Positions 17,381 through 26,563 of a stretch of 64,000 nt of DNA are shown piece by piece. Under the pieces are notes generated by a model. It ran no database searches, was not told the DNA's origin, and saw only the letters and a program-made list of their open reading frames with translations. A program made the translations under genes and the position numbers. The first letter of the stretch is position 1. The number at the start of each line of letters is the position of its first letter. The stretch comes from CAZDVQ01 sp964508975. GTDB taxonomy: Bacteria > Bacteroidota > Bacteroidia > Chitinophagales > Saprospiraceae. The stretch lies in contig CAZDVQ010000009.1 of NCBI GenBank assembly GCA_964508975.1, positions 1 to 64,000 on the forward strand, written 5' to 3'.

Positions 17381-17441
17381 GTGTTTGTAGATAGTTCTTA
17401 GTTTAATTGTTCATTGTTCATCGATCATAGTTCATAGTTCA

Positions 17442-17560
17442 ATTTGTGCGTGCCCCTCGCATACGCTCGGGTCGCCACCCTCCGGGCTCGCTATTCGCTC
17501 GGTGCTGCGCACCAGCGGCGCTTTGCGCCGCTGCCCTCCGGTCGGCTCACGCGAATAGTG
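17442..17560 (+). repeat. GC-rich extragenic repeat, copy E
   Basis: Contains GGGCTCGCTATTCGCTCGGT, GTGCTGCGCAC, the variable hairpin AGCGGCGCTTTGCGCCGCT and GCCCTCCGG. Heptamer-like TTCATTGTTCAT DNA (17410-17440) precedes it. Confidence 0.75.
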
Positions 17561-17565
17561 ATCAC

Positions 17566-18003
17566 TTAACAGGCCGGAATATCAATTTTCGATACGCGAT
17601 TGGCGTGGCGGCCACCTTCAAATGCGGTGCTGATAAAGTTTTCAACCATTTGAAGGGCTGTCTCCTGGCTGATAAAACGTACTGGAACAGCTAAAACGTT
17701 GGCATTGTTGTGTTGACGGGCTAGGCTTGCCAACTCGGGCAACCAGCACAAAGCTGCACGTACACCAGCGTACTTGTTGGCTGTCATGGCCACGCCGTTG
17801 CCGCTGCCGCACATCACGATGCCAAAGTCGGCCTTGCCTGAAAGTACATCTTCGGCCACGGGGTGCACAAAATCTGGGTAATCTACTGATTCGGCGCTAT
17901 GGGTGCCGTAATCATTTACCTGTATTCCTTTACTTTGCAATAATGCAATAACCGATGCTTTGTAATCAAAGCCAGCGTGGTCGCAACCGATACTAATAGT
18001 CAT
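17566..18003 (-). CDS. rpiB: Ribose-5-phosphate isomerase B
   Basis: 145 aa, typical length. GCDHAGFDYK at the N-terminus, the YPDFVHPVAEDV segment, the active-site loop FGIVMCGSGNGVAMTANKYAGVRAA (catalytic Cys) and RQHNNANVLAVPVRFIS all match RpiB. It interconverts ribose 5-phosphate and ribulose 5-phosphate in the pentose phosphate pathway. It lies 111 bp downstream of the 1030-residue DUF2723 gene, separated from it by a terminator. Confidence 0.92.
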   Translation of the reverse strand: MTISIGCDHAGFDYKASVIALLQSKGIQVNDYGTHSAESVDYPDFVHPVAEDVLSGKADFGIVMCGSGNGVAMTANKYAGVRAALCWLPELASLARQHNNANVLAVPVRFISQETALQMVENFISTAFEGGRHANRVSKIDIPAC

Positions 18004-18054
18004 AGGGTAATTTTTTGCAAAGTTACGAAGATAAAATAATACGGCCCGAGCACT

Positions 18055-18092
18055 TACAAAAAAAGGGTATCAACTTGCGCTGATACCCTTTT
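18055..18092 (-). terminator. Intrinsic terminator of the DUF2723 gene
   Basis: Stem AAAAGGGTATCA/TGATACCCTTTT followed by a T run on the minus strand. Confidence 0.85.
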
Positions 18093-18114
18093 CGAGGTAT
18101 TTGAATGTTTTGAT

Positions 18115-21100
18115 TTATTCGGTACCCGGTGCACCGATAAATGGATCAAACAAGGTTTTCAACTCTGCTTTCAAGGCTGCATCGTCTTCAGCCATTTTGT
18201 TCAACTCGTACATGTAGCTGGTGTAGCGTTGATAGTCGTCCTTGAAGTGGTAAAGTTCTTTCGTGCGGAACTTGCCCTCTGCGGTGTTGATTTGCATTGG
18301 GTTTTGGCTTTGACGAGCCATCAACCATTCGGTGTATTCTGCTTTACCACTCAAGCTTTCGAAGAAGGTCATGTACTCGGCCAACGACTTAGCCATGATG
18401 AGGATATGTGGCTTGGCCTTTTCAGTGCCTGCCGCTTGATCCAACATCTGTATCATGCTCATCGCGTTGTTCTTCACGTATGGGAAGTTGAAGTTCGGGA
18501 ACGAACTGAAGTACTTTTCAATAACTTCTGCCGCGCGCACCTTGTTGCCCGAGCGTAAGAACGTTTCTGCCAAACGGATGAAAGCCATTTGCATGGTTTG
18601 TACCGATGGTGCATAGTTCTTATTGATGTACAATGGTTTCTTATCAAAGTTACCCCACTTGAAGTCGTTCATCAAGCGGTCGTACGTTTTAACCGTATCC
18701 ACGAAGCCATAACCTGACACGCTGAAACGGCCATCAGGTTGCGTGCGGAATGGTACCAACTGCAAAGCCAAACCTTCCAAACGGAGGTACGGCGACAAAC
18801 CGATGAATTTCTCAGGGCGACAAGTAACTGCCCAGTAAACAGGACGTTTCCAAGCGTTTGTCGCGATGATGTCAAGCAATGCAATTTCATCTTTCGTCAT
18901 ACCTTGCTCCGGTAGTTGGAACACGATACGGTCCAACATCAAGGAGTCTGGTGTATTAGCCGGTACGATACCGTTTTTGCGACAAGCTTCTTTATCCACT
19001 GGGATAAATACGTTGCGGGTTGGAATGTAGCTTGGGAACTGTTGGATGGTATGATCTTCACCCATGAACTTAATCACGTCCTGAACACTCATCACGGCCG
19101 TGCTCTTGCTGTCGCAAGGCAAGTAGTTGCGCAATTCGCCAGTATAGCCATCCGCGGGGATGCTCATAGCCACAGCTGGAGAGTTGTTGATTTTACGGCG
19201 TTGTTGATTAATGTACCAATCAACAGCCAAGAGCGAGAAGTTCACCACGCGAACGTCTTCACGCACTTTTTCTACTTCTTGGGCGTACCAAACGGGGTAG
19301 GTATCATTATCGCCATACGAGAACATGATGGCGTTAGAGTCAACTGAGTTCAAGAAGTTGCTTGCATAGTCGCGGGCACCATAGTGGTCAGCACGTGAGT
19401 GGTCATCCCAGTTTTCGCTCAACAGCAAGTATGGCGCTGAGATACCAGCGATACTAACCAAGGCTGCCGCAGCTACACCGCTAAAGTTTACTTTCGATAA
19501 TAAACTATACAGCGCGGTTACTCCAAGGCCAATCCATATACCGAATACGGCGAAAGAGCCAGCAAAGGTATAGTCGCGTTCGCGGGGCTCCATCGGCGGT
19601 TCGTTGGCGTAGAAGATAATAGCTAAGCCAGTCATCAAAAACAACACCATCACGGCGCTGGCTTCAAACGGACGGCGTGCAAAATGGAAGAACAAACCAA
19701 TTAAACCAAAGATAAGTGGAATGAAATAGTAAGTGTTCCGGGCAGGGTCTTTCGCCATGTCGGAGGTAATCTTATCTTGGTTGTAGAGGCGATTATCTAC
19801 CATTTTGATACCACTCAACCAGTTGCCTTGTGTTGGATCGGCCCTGAAATAGCCTTGGTCACCATTTTGGCGGCCTACGTAGTTCCAGAGCAGGTAGCGT
19901 ACGTACATCCAACCAATTTGATAATCCATCAAGAACTTGAAGTTATCTATGCTGGTTGGGGTTTCGCCCGGGTTGAGGTTTAACCAGGCACGGTACATAT
20001 CGCCGCGGTCCAAGTGACCCAAACGCGGTAGGAAGATATAGTCTTCAGGGCGGTAAGTTGCTTCAATTTTAGTATCTACTATGGCGTATTCGTCGCCAAC
20101 TGGGCGCCAAACTTTACCTTTTTCAACCGTACCTGCACGTTGTGCTTCGTAGTGTGGACCGTAGAACAAGGGGCGGTCGCCGTACTGCTCCCGTTTCAAA
20201 TACGACACCCATGAATAAGCATTATTAGGGTTGTTCATATTGATCGGCGTATTGGCCTCAGCACGGATGATAATCATCGCGTAGGTTGAGAAGCCCAAGA
20301 AAATGAGCAAGTGCGACAAGAACAAGTTGTGCATCATGGCTTTACCTTGTACATAAGTACGGTAGCTCATGTAGGTTAAACCGCCGAAGAATGCCAACAC
20401 GAAGAACATGATTCCAAATCCGAAAGGTAAGCCGAGGTTGTTCACGAAGAAACGATCGAAATGGGCGGCCCAAGTAGGTATAACGGGTAAGAAGAAGTAT
20501 TGGAAAATACCGAGGTAAACAACACCAACACCAGCTGCGGCAATGAAGCCTTTAGTGGTGTGGGTTGGGTATTTTTTTAGGTAGTACATGATGGTCAAGA
20601 ATGGGAACATCAGCAAGGAGAGTAAGTGCACCGTACTAGAAAGACCCATCATGAAAGCGATGAAGATTAACCAACGGTCGCTGTATTTGCTATCATCGGC
20701 AGCGTACCAACGCATCATGGCCCAGGTGAGTAAGCCGGTGAAGAACGCAGACATGGCGTATACTTCACCTTCAACAGCAGAGAACCAGATAGATGTACCA
20801 AAACCAGCACAAAGCGCACCAACGATACCGGAGCCCATCAAAACGATGTTCTGCGCCATGTTGGTTTCACCATCGCGGCCTACCAAGATGAATTTACCGA
20901 ATAGGGTAGTGGTCCAGAATAAAAACAACACCATGAAGGCCGTACAGATACCACTCAACACGTTAACCGCGTAGGCTATATTCTCGGGATTATCGGAGAA
21001 GGTAGTTGCAACCATTGTAAACACACGGCCAATCATCAAGTAAAGGGGTGCCCCTGGTGGGTGAACCACTTGAAGTTTGTAGGAGGCCGAGATGAACTCG

Positions 21101-21207
21101 CCGCAGTCCCATAAGCTACCCGTAGGCTCTGCGGAAAGGACGAAAACCACTGCTGCGAAGGCAAATACCATCCAGCCGGTGATGTTGTTAATCGTTTTAA
21201 AGTTCAT
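18115..21207 (-). CDS. DUF2723 polytopic membrane protein (protein O-mannosyltransferase-like)
   Basis: 1030 aa. The N-terminal third has the DUF2723 signature: LWDCGEFISASYKLQVVHPPGAPLYLMIGR, with the Asp-Cys-Gly-Glu loop after TM1, then about ten more TM helices to residue 620. The C-terminal 400 residues are soluble, with tetratricopeptide-like helices near the end. The family relates to TMEM260 and GT-C enzymes, so transfer of a sugar to exported proteins is plausible; in Bacteroidota O-glycosylation of exported proteins is known, but the link to this gene is inference. Confidence 0.85.
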   Translation of the reverse strand: MNFKTINNITGWMVFAFAAVVFVLSAEPTGSLWDCGEFISASYKLQVVHPPGAPLYLMIGRVFTMVATTFSDNPENIAYAVNVLSGICTAFMVLFLFWTTTLFGKFILVGRDGETNMAQNIVLMGSGIVGALCAGFGTSIWFSAVEGEVYAMSAFFTGLLTWAMMRWYAADDSKYSDRWLIFIAFMMGLSSTVHLLSLLMFPFLTIMYYLKKYPTHTTKGFIAAAGVGVVYLGIFQYFFLPVIPTWAAHFDRFFVNNLGLPFGFGIMFFVLAFFGGLTYMSYRTYVQGKAMMHNLFLSHLLIFLGFSTYAMIIIRAEANTPINMNNPNNAYSWVSYLKREQYGDRPLFYGPHYEAQRAGTVEKGKVWRPVGDEYAIVDTKIEATYRPEDYIFLPRLGHLDRGDMYRAWLNLNPGETPTSIDNFKFLMDYQIGWMYVRYLLWNYVGRQNGDQGYFRADPTQGNWLSGIKMVDNRLYNQDKITSDMAKDPARNTYYFIPLIFGLIGLFFHFARRPFEASAVMVLFLMTGLAIIFYANEPPMEPRERDYTFAGSFAVFGIWIGLGVTALYSLLSKVNFSGVAAAALVSIAGISAPYLLLSENWDDHSRADHYGARDYASNFLNSVDSNAIMFSYGDNDTYPVWYAQEVEKVREDVRVVNFSLLAVDWYINQQRRKINNSPAVAMSIPADGYTGELRNYLPCDSKSTAVMSVQDVIKFMGEDHTIQQFPSYIPTRNVFIPVDKEACRKNGIVPANTPDSLMLDRIVFQLPEQGMTKDEIALLDIIATNAWKRPVYWAVTCRPEKFIGLSPYLRLEGLALQLVPFRTQPDGRFSVSGYGFVDTVKTYDRLMNDFKWGNFDKKPLYINKNYAPSVQTMQMAFIRLAETFLRSGNKVRAAEVIEKYFSSFPNFNFPYVKNNAMSMIQMLDQAAGTEKAKPHILIMAKSLAEYMTFFESLSGKAEYTEWLMARQSQNPMQINTAEGKFRTKELYHFKDDYQRYTSYMYELNKMAEDDAALKAELKTLFDPFIGAPGTE

Positions 21208-21465
21208 ATTTAAGTTTGAAATGAGTTGCTAATTTGGTGCGGTTATACTAGGCGAAATACCCATAAACCTTTATTTTGTTCAAATGCTTTTGCAATTAAA
21301 GCGCAAATTTAAGTTTTAAGCTTTAGTAAGTGCGCAAAAGCGTGTTTTTTTTTGAATTTTTGAGATTTTGTCGTTAAACCTAATTTAGGTATAACTACGA
21401 TTCAAATATCAGTTGGACGACGCCGTTTCAGATTCTGCTCTCTGAATTCTGCTCTATCTTGCACC

Positions 21466-21580
21466 AGCGATGTGGAGGGCGGCCGAAGGCCGTACCGAAG
21501 GGGCGAAGCACCGAGGTATGAGCGAACAGCGAACCCGGAACGTAGCGACGGCGAGCAGCGCGAAGCCGGGGTGCCCAAAA
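21466..21580 (-). repeat. GC-rich extragenic repeat, copy F
   Basis: Minus strand starts TTTTGGGCACCCCGGC and holds GGGTTCGCTGTTCGCTC and GTGCTTCGCCCC. A short AGAGCAGAATTCAGAGAGCA-type array lies beside it (21428-21460). Confidence 0.7.
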
Positions 21581-21601
21581 GAAAATCATAGTTATGGGCA
21601 T

Positions 21602-21630
21602 AAAAAAAGCCCTGAGATATCTCAGGGCTT
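21602..21630 (-). terminator. Intrinsic terminator after tRNA-Ser
   Basis: Perfect palindromic stem AAGCCCTGAGATATCTCAGG (and GCTT) followed by TTTTTTT on the minus strand, 13 nt past the tRNA 3' end. Confidence 0.85.
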
Positions 21631-21642
21631 GGGCTTGTGCCG

Positions 21643-21730
21643 CGGAAGTGGAGGGATTCGAACCCCCGGACAGCTCATCACCGTCGGCTGTTTTCAAGAC
21701 AGCTGCGTTCAACCACTCTGCCACACTTCC
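21643..21730 (-). tRNA. tRNA-Ser (anticodon TGA)
   Basis: 88 nt with a long variable arm, as for class II tRNAs. Acceptor arms GGAAGTG/CACTTCC, discriminator G, anticodon stem CTGT/ACAG around CTTGAAA, giving TGA (21694-21696 on the complement), and T arm GGTTCGAATCC. Confidence 0.97.
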
Positions 21731-21888
21731 TAGTTATCTTGCTTGAAAACAAAAAATAGTGCTTGCCGTTTTTGCTTTCGTGTGCAAAGGTAAGCTCATT
21801 TACATGGAATAAACAAATACTTTGCTTAAATTTTTTAAACTTTTTTTAACGGGCTGTTTATTTGCCTGTAAATGAGCTTGTTGAATTT

Positions 21889-22683
21889 TTACTGCCCTAG
21901 GTGATAAACCAAGCCAAGTCGGAAGCCTCCAGCAAAATTGCGGGAAGCGCCATATACCTGGTCATTATTTTTAGCACGGAAAGCGGGTGCATTGATGTCG
22001 TTAACGGAGATGAAACCACGACCTTCGGCGAAAAGCAGGAGATCGTCGGCGATATACATTTGTAAGCCCATGCCCAAGACGGCGTCAAGTGCGAAAGGTG
22101 TAAACAAATCGTCGGAGTTAACCGGTTCACCTTCAGTTGCAGGGTTTAGCGCCACGATATCGGGGTCGATGACATCGTTAATGAAGGCATCATCAACCTG
22201 GCGCCATGTTGCATCTGTACCATCAATGGCATACTGCACCTTGCTGGTCATTAAGACACTGAGTTGCGGACCAGCAGTGATGAACAAGTTTGGGCGACGG
22301 CCAAAGTCGTATACGCCTTGAACGCGGTTGATGACAAATTTATACAGGACAGGGACTTGCAGATACGACAAGTCAACTCTTTTATTTAGGGTAAAACGTA
22401 CACTACCCGGTTTGTAGGAGTCCTCGTAGTTTTGGCCGAGGTCTGTGTAAGTTAGCTCGAACTGAAGGTTGTGTTTAGAGTCAAAACGAATACCTGCAAC
22501 CGCGCCAAATTCATAGCTAACCGAGTTTTTGTAATCCATCTCAGGTAAACCGTAGTTGTTTTGGTTCACGATAAAAGGGACGGTAACACCTGCTTGACCA
22601 CCGATATAAAACTGCGAAAATTGGCTTTGGGCCGAGGCTAAACCAGGGGTGCAAAGGAGAAGATAGATGAATAATTTTTTCAT
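21889..22683 (-). CDS. Outer-membrane beta-barrel protein (PorT/OMP_b-brl_2 type)
   Basis: 264 aa from the ATG starting MKKLFIYLLLCTPGLASAQS; a longer reading is rejected because it buries the signal peptide. The mature part shows alternating strands typical of small barrels (FYIGGQAGVTVPFIVNQ, LQFELTYTDLGQNY, YLQVPVLYKF, FITAGPQLSVLMTS, GMGLQMYIADDLLLFAEGRG, GGFRLGLVYHLGQ). No transport specificity can be inferred. It sits 23 bp downstream of hemC. Confidence 0.8.
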   Translation of the reverse strand: MKKLFIYLLLCTPGLASAQSQFSQFYIGGQAGVTVPFIVNQNNYGLPEMDYKNSVSYEFGAVAGIRFDSKHNLQFELTYTDLGQNYEDSYKPGSVRFTLNKRVDLSYLQVPVLYKFVINRVQGVYDFGRRPNLFITAGPQLSVLMTSKVQYAIDGTDATWRQVDDAFINDVIDPDIVALNPATEGEPVNSDDLFTPFALDAVLGMGLQMYIADDLLLFAEGRGFISVNDINAPAFRAKNNDQVYGASRNFAGGFRLGLVYHLGQ

Positions 22684-22706
22684 ATGACAATAAGTTTGAA
22701 TCATGA

Positions 22707-23612
22707 TTATGCTAAACCTAGACCTTCTAGGATACGCTTGGGCATATTCGCGGAGGTGCTAGACGATAGCCTAAAACGTTTGAGTGGGGCATCCCAAGCC
22801 TCGGCGTAGGCTGCAAAAGCATGGAAATTTCCTGCGGCGTCCTGTTCGCAATAAAGCCCGAAAGGGATTTGGCAGCCACCACCCAGTAACTTTAACGTTG
22901 CCCGTTCAATGTTCGTTACACGGACAGTCTCCTTTTTATGAATTTTTTGGATGACTTGACGCATGGCCATATCTTCACGGCGTACCTGCCAGGCGAGGAC
23001 GCCTTGAGCCGGGGCTGGAATAAATTCTTTAGGGCTCAATTGAACTAGTTCAACGCCATCTAGAGAGAGCTCCAATCGGTTTAAGCCAGCCGCCGCCAAC
23101 ATAACAGCATCGAGCTCGGCTGTTTTGGCCTTGTTGGCACGGGTTGGCACATTGCCGCGGATATCGCAAAGCTCTAAATCAGGACGGATATCGAGCAATT
23201 GAGCCTTGCGCCGGGAAGAAGATGTGCCCACCTTGGCACCTTTTTTCAACTTGAGGGGTAGGGTAGGGTCGAAAGCGCTTGGGTGAATCAAGAGGCAATC
23301 GGAAGGTGTTTCGCGATAAGACACGCCGGCGAGCATTAGGCCATCAGGCTGGGTGGTCGGCATATCTTTCATGGAGTGGACAGCCATGTCGATTTCGCCT
23401 TGGAGTAGTGCATCTTCGATTTCTTTGGTAAAGAAACCTTTACCTTCGAGCTTGTCGAAGCTTAAATGCTGGATTTGGTCGCCCGTTGTTTTGATGATTT
23501 TAAGTTCGGCATTATATCCAACCTCGGCAAGGCGGGCTTGCGTAAAATATGCTTGCCAGAGGGCTAGTTCGCTCCCCCGGGTTCCAATGATGATGGTGGG
23601 TTTGTCTTGCAT
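22707..23612 (-). CDS. hemC: Hydroxymethylbilane synthase
   Basis: 301 aa. IIGTRGSELALWQAYF near the N-terminus, then VHSMKDMPT, VGTSSSRRKAQL, RGNVPTRANK, and LGGGCQIPFG with the Cys that carries the dipyrromethane cofactor. It links four porphobilinogens in tetrapyrrole synthesis. Other hem genes are not adjacent. Overlap-free neighbours at 6 and 23 bp suggest a short operon with a small membrane protein and a beta-barrel protein. Confidence 0.95.
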   Translation of the reverse strand: MQDKPTIIIGTRGSELALWQAYFTQARLAEVGYNAELKIIKTTGDQIQHLSFDKLEGKGFFTKEIEDALLQGEIDMAVHSMKDMPTTQPDGLMLAGVSYRETPSDCLLIHPSAFDPTLPLKLKKGAKVGTSSSRRKAQLLDIRPDLELCDIRGNVPTRANKAKTAELDAVMLAAAGLNRLELSLDGVELVQLSPKEFIPAPAQGVLAWQVRREDMAMRQVIQKIHKKETVRVTNIERATLKLLGGGCQIPFGLYCEQDAAGNFHAFAAYAEAWDAPLKRFRLSSSTSANMPKRILEGLGLA

Positions 23613-23618
23613 GGTCGA

Positions 23619-23921
23619 TTATGAATGGAAGAAAAGTATATAGCCAAAGCTAAAGGCTAGGATTAAGATTAAGATTGTGGCCACGACCACCGAGAATCGG
23701 ATCCCGTTTACAAAACGAAGAATTAATTCGCGATGTTGCGGGTAGTGACCAAGTACTTCTTGTTCGAGCAAACGTTTGTTGAGGATGTGTTTCATGCCGA
23801 ACTGAATCTTGTTTTGGACAAGCGCTTTATAAGCCTTGAACAAGCGTACCCGAAAGGCAAGGTTAAGCAGGAGTAAACATACAAATGATACGACGCTTAC
23901 AATGGTCAGAAATCCGTGCAT
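23619..23921 (-). CDS. Small two-TM membrane protein, unknown function
   Basis: 100 aa. Hydrophobic helices at about 5-23 and 76-98 flank a basic amphipathic middle (RVRLFKAYKALVQNKIQFG, HILNKRLLEQEVLGHYPQH). I do not recognise a family. It ends 6 bp before hemC and probably is the first gene of that transcript. Confidence 0.6.
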   Translation of the reverse strand: MHGFLTIVSVVSFVCLLLLNLAFRVRLFKAYKALVQNKIQFGMKHILNKRLLEQEVLGHYPQHRELILRFVNGIRFSVVVATILILILAFSFGYILFFHS

Positions 23922-23993
23922 AGTGAATTAAATAGGCCGCGAAGTTAATCATTTCATAACGATTTTACCCAACAAGCTTCTAAGGCAAATTTG

Positions 23994-24001
23994 TATCTTT
24001 G
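23994..24001 (+). promoter_or_regulatory. -7 box of the alkaline phosphatase gene
   Basis: TATCTTTG fits TAnnTTTG, 25 nt before the GTG start. A matching -33 element is not obvious. Confidence 0.45.
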
Positions 24002-24026
24002 CACCCACAAACTAAAATAAACTATC

Positions 24027-25124
24027 GTGCGCAAACTCACTATTTTCTTGCTTGGTGCCAGCTTTTTTTTCAGCGCTTGTGCCCCAAGTGCCCATAACGG
24101 TAAAAAGTACGGACAAAAACCTAAAAATGTTGTCATCATGATTGGTGATGGCATGGGCATTACGCAGATTACAGCCGGTATGATTAAAAAGGGCCTTAAG
24201 CTAAACCTTGAACGCATCATGGCGGTAGGTTTACATAAAAACTTTGCGTACGATAACCTAACCACTGACTCTGCTGCGGGTGCCACTGCGATAGCCTGTG
24301 GTGTAACTACCTATAATAATGCCATCGGTGTTGGTCCTGATACTTTGCCTAGAGTGACTTTACTCGAATTAGCAGAACAACATGGTATGCCTACGGGCTT
24401 GTTGGCTACGTCAACCCTCACACATGCTACGCCAGGCTCATTTATTGCGCACCAAGCCCACCGCAAGATGGATGAGGAAATTGCAGCCGATTTCATGAAA
24501 ACAGAAGTCGATTTGATGATTGGCGGTGGTCGTGCATTCTTTCAACGCCGTAAGGATGGCCGTGATTTAATCACGGAGTTGCTGAAACGTAACTACGCGG
24601 TGTTTGACTTCGTGGATAGCGATATCAAAGATATCAAAGCAGATTACACCAAGAATTTTGCCTTTTTCACTGCCGACTCGGAGCCTCTCCCCTTTAGTCA
24701 AGGCCGCGATTATTTAGTGCCAGCAACGGAGTTTTCTTTGAATTTCTTGGACAAAAAGGCCAAGGACAAAGGTTTCTTCATCATGATTGAAGGTTCACAA
24801 ATTGACTGGGGTGGCCACGCTAACCAAGCCGACTACTTGATCTCTGAAATGGTAGAGTTTGACGATGCCATCGGCAAAGTACTCGATTTTGCTGCACGTG
24901 ACGGCGAAACCTTAGTTATTATTACCGCCGACCACGAGTGTGGGGCCATGTCTATTTTGAATGGTTCGACCCTTGATTCTATGAAGATTAATTTTGCATC
25001 AGATTACCATACCCCCGATATGATACCTGTTTTTGCCTACGGCCCCGGGGCGGAGCAGTTTACAGGAATATATCAAAACACTGCTATATTCTTCAAGGTG
25101 AAAGCCTTGATGGGATGGAAGTAG
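24027..25124 (+). CDS. Alkaline phosphatase family lipoprotein
   Basis: 365 aa from GTG. Lipobox FFFSAC near residue 19, so it is membrane-anchored outside the cytoplasm. Metal and catalytic motifs are in order: IMIGDGMG, TTDSAAGATA (Ser nucleophile), IEGSQIDWGGHAN and ITADHECGAM. It is shorter than E. coli PhoA and belongs to the compact PhoA-like group. It releases phosphate from monoesters. A Pho-type regulatory site is not visible. Confidence 0.88.
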   Translation: MRKLTIFLLGASFFFSACAPSAHNGKKYGQKPKNVVIMIGDGMGITQITAGMIKKGLKLNLERIMAVGLHKNFAYDNLTTDSAAGATAIACGVTTYNNAIGVGPDTLPRVTLLELAEQHGMPTGLLATSTLTHATPGSFIAHQAHRKMDEEIAADFMKTEVDLMIGGGRAFFQRRKDGRDLITELLKRNYAVFDFVDSDIKDIKADYTKNFAFFTADSEPLPFSQGRDYLVPATEFSLNFLDKKAKDKGFFIMIEGSQIDWGGHANQADYLISEMVEFDDAIGKVLDFAARDGETLVIITADHECGAMSILNGSTLDSMKINFASDYHTPDMIPVFAYGPGAEQFTGIYQNTAIFFKVKALMGWK

Positions 25125-25125
25125 A

Positions 25126-25248
25126 AGTGAGAGCAGAGAGCAAAGTGCAGAGAGCAGAGTAAATAGGGCAGAGTAAATAGGGCAGAGAGCAGAGTATATA
25201 GAAAATTAAGCCCAAAAATTCTCTGCTCTCTGAACTCTGCTCTCAGCA
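25126..25248. repeat. AGAGCAG-type short tandem array with inverted arms
   Basis: Left arm has repeated GAGAGCAGAG/GGCAGAG units (25128-25198), right arm CTCTGCTCTCTGAACTCTGC (25222-25246) on the opposite strand sense, so transcripts could fold into a long hairpin. It separates two convergent genes. Confidence 0.65.
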
Positions 25249-25249
25249 C

Positions 25250-26425
25250 TCACTCGTTTTTCCTGCTTTCCTTGCGTTGGGTGTAACCCCTGTATCCTAG
25301 TGGTATCCAGCCAACAATTGGGATGAAGTAGCAAATGATAATGGGGTTCTTGATCAAATATTTCAACCAGGTAAACCAGGTTAGTTCAACCTTTACTTCT
25401 TTGCCATCACGCACCGTTTGTTTAAACCATTGGCGTTCAAATTCAACGAATAAAAAGGCCCACATGAAGGGTAGGTAATAGGGGAAATGTTGCTTATTTT
25501 GCCAGGCTGCTTTGAAAAACTCACCCCAATGGTAAGGTTTTTTACCGTACTGTTTCACCGCTTCATTTAGGTCCTGTTGCATACTGTCCTTCACCTGGTC
25601 GCGGATGTTTTCAATATCATCTTCAGTCAAATCGTCATAAGGCTTGTCTACTAATTCGTACGGTTTAATTCTACGACCGCGCACGTAGGTCATCTTAGCC
25701 GGAAACGACAGGTAAAAGACCCAAGGCTGAAGCAATATGAACAAAGTAATCGGGCTTATGGGCAAGAAGGGTATGCCAATTTTTTGAACCAACCTGTTCA
25801 GCCACGGGAAGCTCAAACTGAATGGGTGTACATACTCGGCGTTGACCGTGGCGAAGGGCACTATATCGGTTTTATATTTAAGCGATAGACGGATAAACGA
25901 GGTAGCAAATCGCTGTAATTCGTACTTGTGGTTAAACCCTTTTCCTATACCAGGCACCCCTTCTGGATAAATCAGCAGGTTGCTCTCCGGTACGAACATC
26001 ATAGTTTCAAAATTGAGGAAAGTAGCATCTATACCGCCCGACATCCTCCAGGTGTCCTGTACCATATACGGGTTCATCAAAGCCGTTTGCGATAGCATTG
26101 GTGCCGCCAATGGCCTGAATAACTTGCTTACATCATAGTGGTGTTTTTTGTACATCCCACAACCAAATACGATGGCATCCCATGGAAAAGCCATGCCCGA
26201 GTGATTGCTGGCCAAAATAACCGGGTGATCAGGGTTATTGCGCTCAATCAGTTCATCAAATCCAACAAATACGGGCCTGAAGAAGGTCGGGTTGATGATT
26301 TTTTCCAATATCTGGTCATTGATGCATCGAACGAAGTCTATGTTGAAATACTCGTCCCAAATGCCCTTGTTGGCTTCAAGTTGTTCCTGGAGTTCGGCTG
26401 GTTGTACGGCTTTGATACTGGTCAT
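25250..26425 (-). CDS. Acyltransferase of the glycerol acyltransferase/MGAT-like LPLAT family
   Basis: 391 aa. The motif NHSGMAFPWDA (His and Asp of the acyltransferase centre, longer spacing than the usual HX4D), then LLIYPEGVPGIGKGF (block III) and VPFATVNAEYVHPF. Two hydrophobic stretches, near 245-265 and at the C-terminus (IICYFIPIVGWIPLGY), suggest membrane association. It should transfer acyl chains to a glycerolipid; the exact acceptor is unknown. The basic C-terminus (RKESRKNE) is cytosolic. Confidence 0.8.
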   Translation of the reverse strand: MTSIKAVQPAELQEQLEANKGIWDEYFNIDFVRCINDQILEKIINPTFFRPVFVGFDELIERNNPDHPVILASNHSGMAFPWDAIVFGCGMYKKHHYDVSKLFRPLAAPMLSQTALMNPYMVQDTWRMSGGIDATFLNFETMMFVPESNLLIYPEGVPGIGKGFNHKYELQRFATSFIRLSLKYKTDIVPFATVNAEYVHPFSLSFPWLNRLVQKIGIPFLPISPITLFILLQPWVFYLSFPAKMTYVRGRRIKPYELVDKPYDDLTEDDIENIRDQVKDSMQQDLNEAVKQYGKKPYHWGEFFKAAWQNKQHFPYYLPFMWAFLFVEFERQWFKQTVRDGKEVKVELTWFTWLKYLIKNPIIICYFIPIVGWIPLGYRGYTQRKESRKNE

Positions 26426-26495
26426 GACTACTAATTTGGCTTTTGCAGGCTACAAAGTAATGCGTTTTGCGCAATTTCAGCAAAGTCACACCATA

Positions 26496-26534
26496 AAAAA
26501 TCCCGAACCAAGCAGAATGTGCTGGGTTCGGGAT
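26496..26534 (-). terminator. Intrinsic terminator of the coiled-coil lipoprotein gene
   Basis: Stem AATCCCGAACC/GGTTCGGGATT with a T run on the minus strand, 30 nt after that gene's stop. Confidence 0.8.
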
Positions 26535-26563
26535 TATATGATTAAACCTAAAGTTTGTTAAAT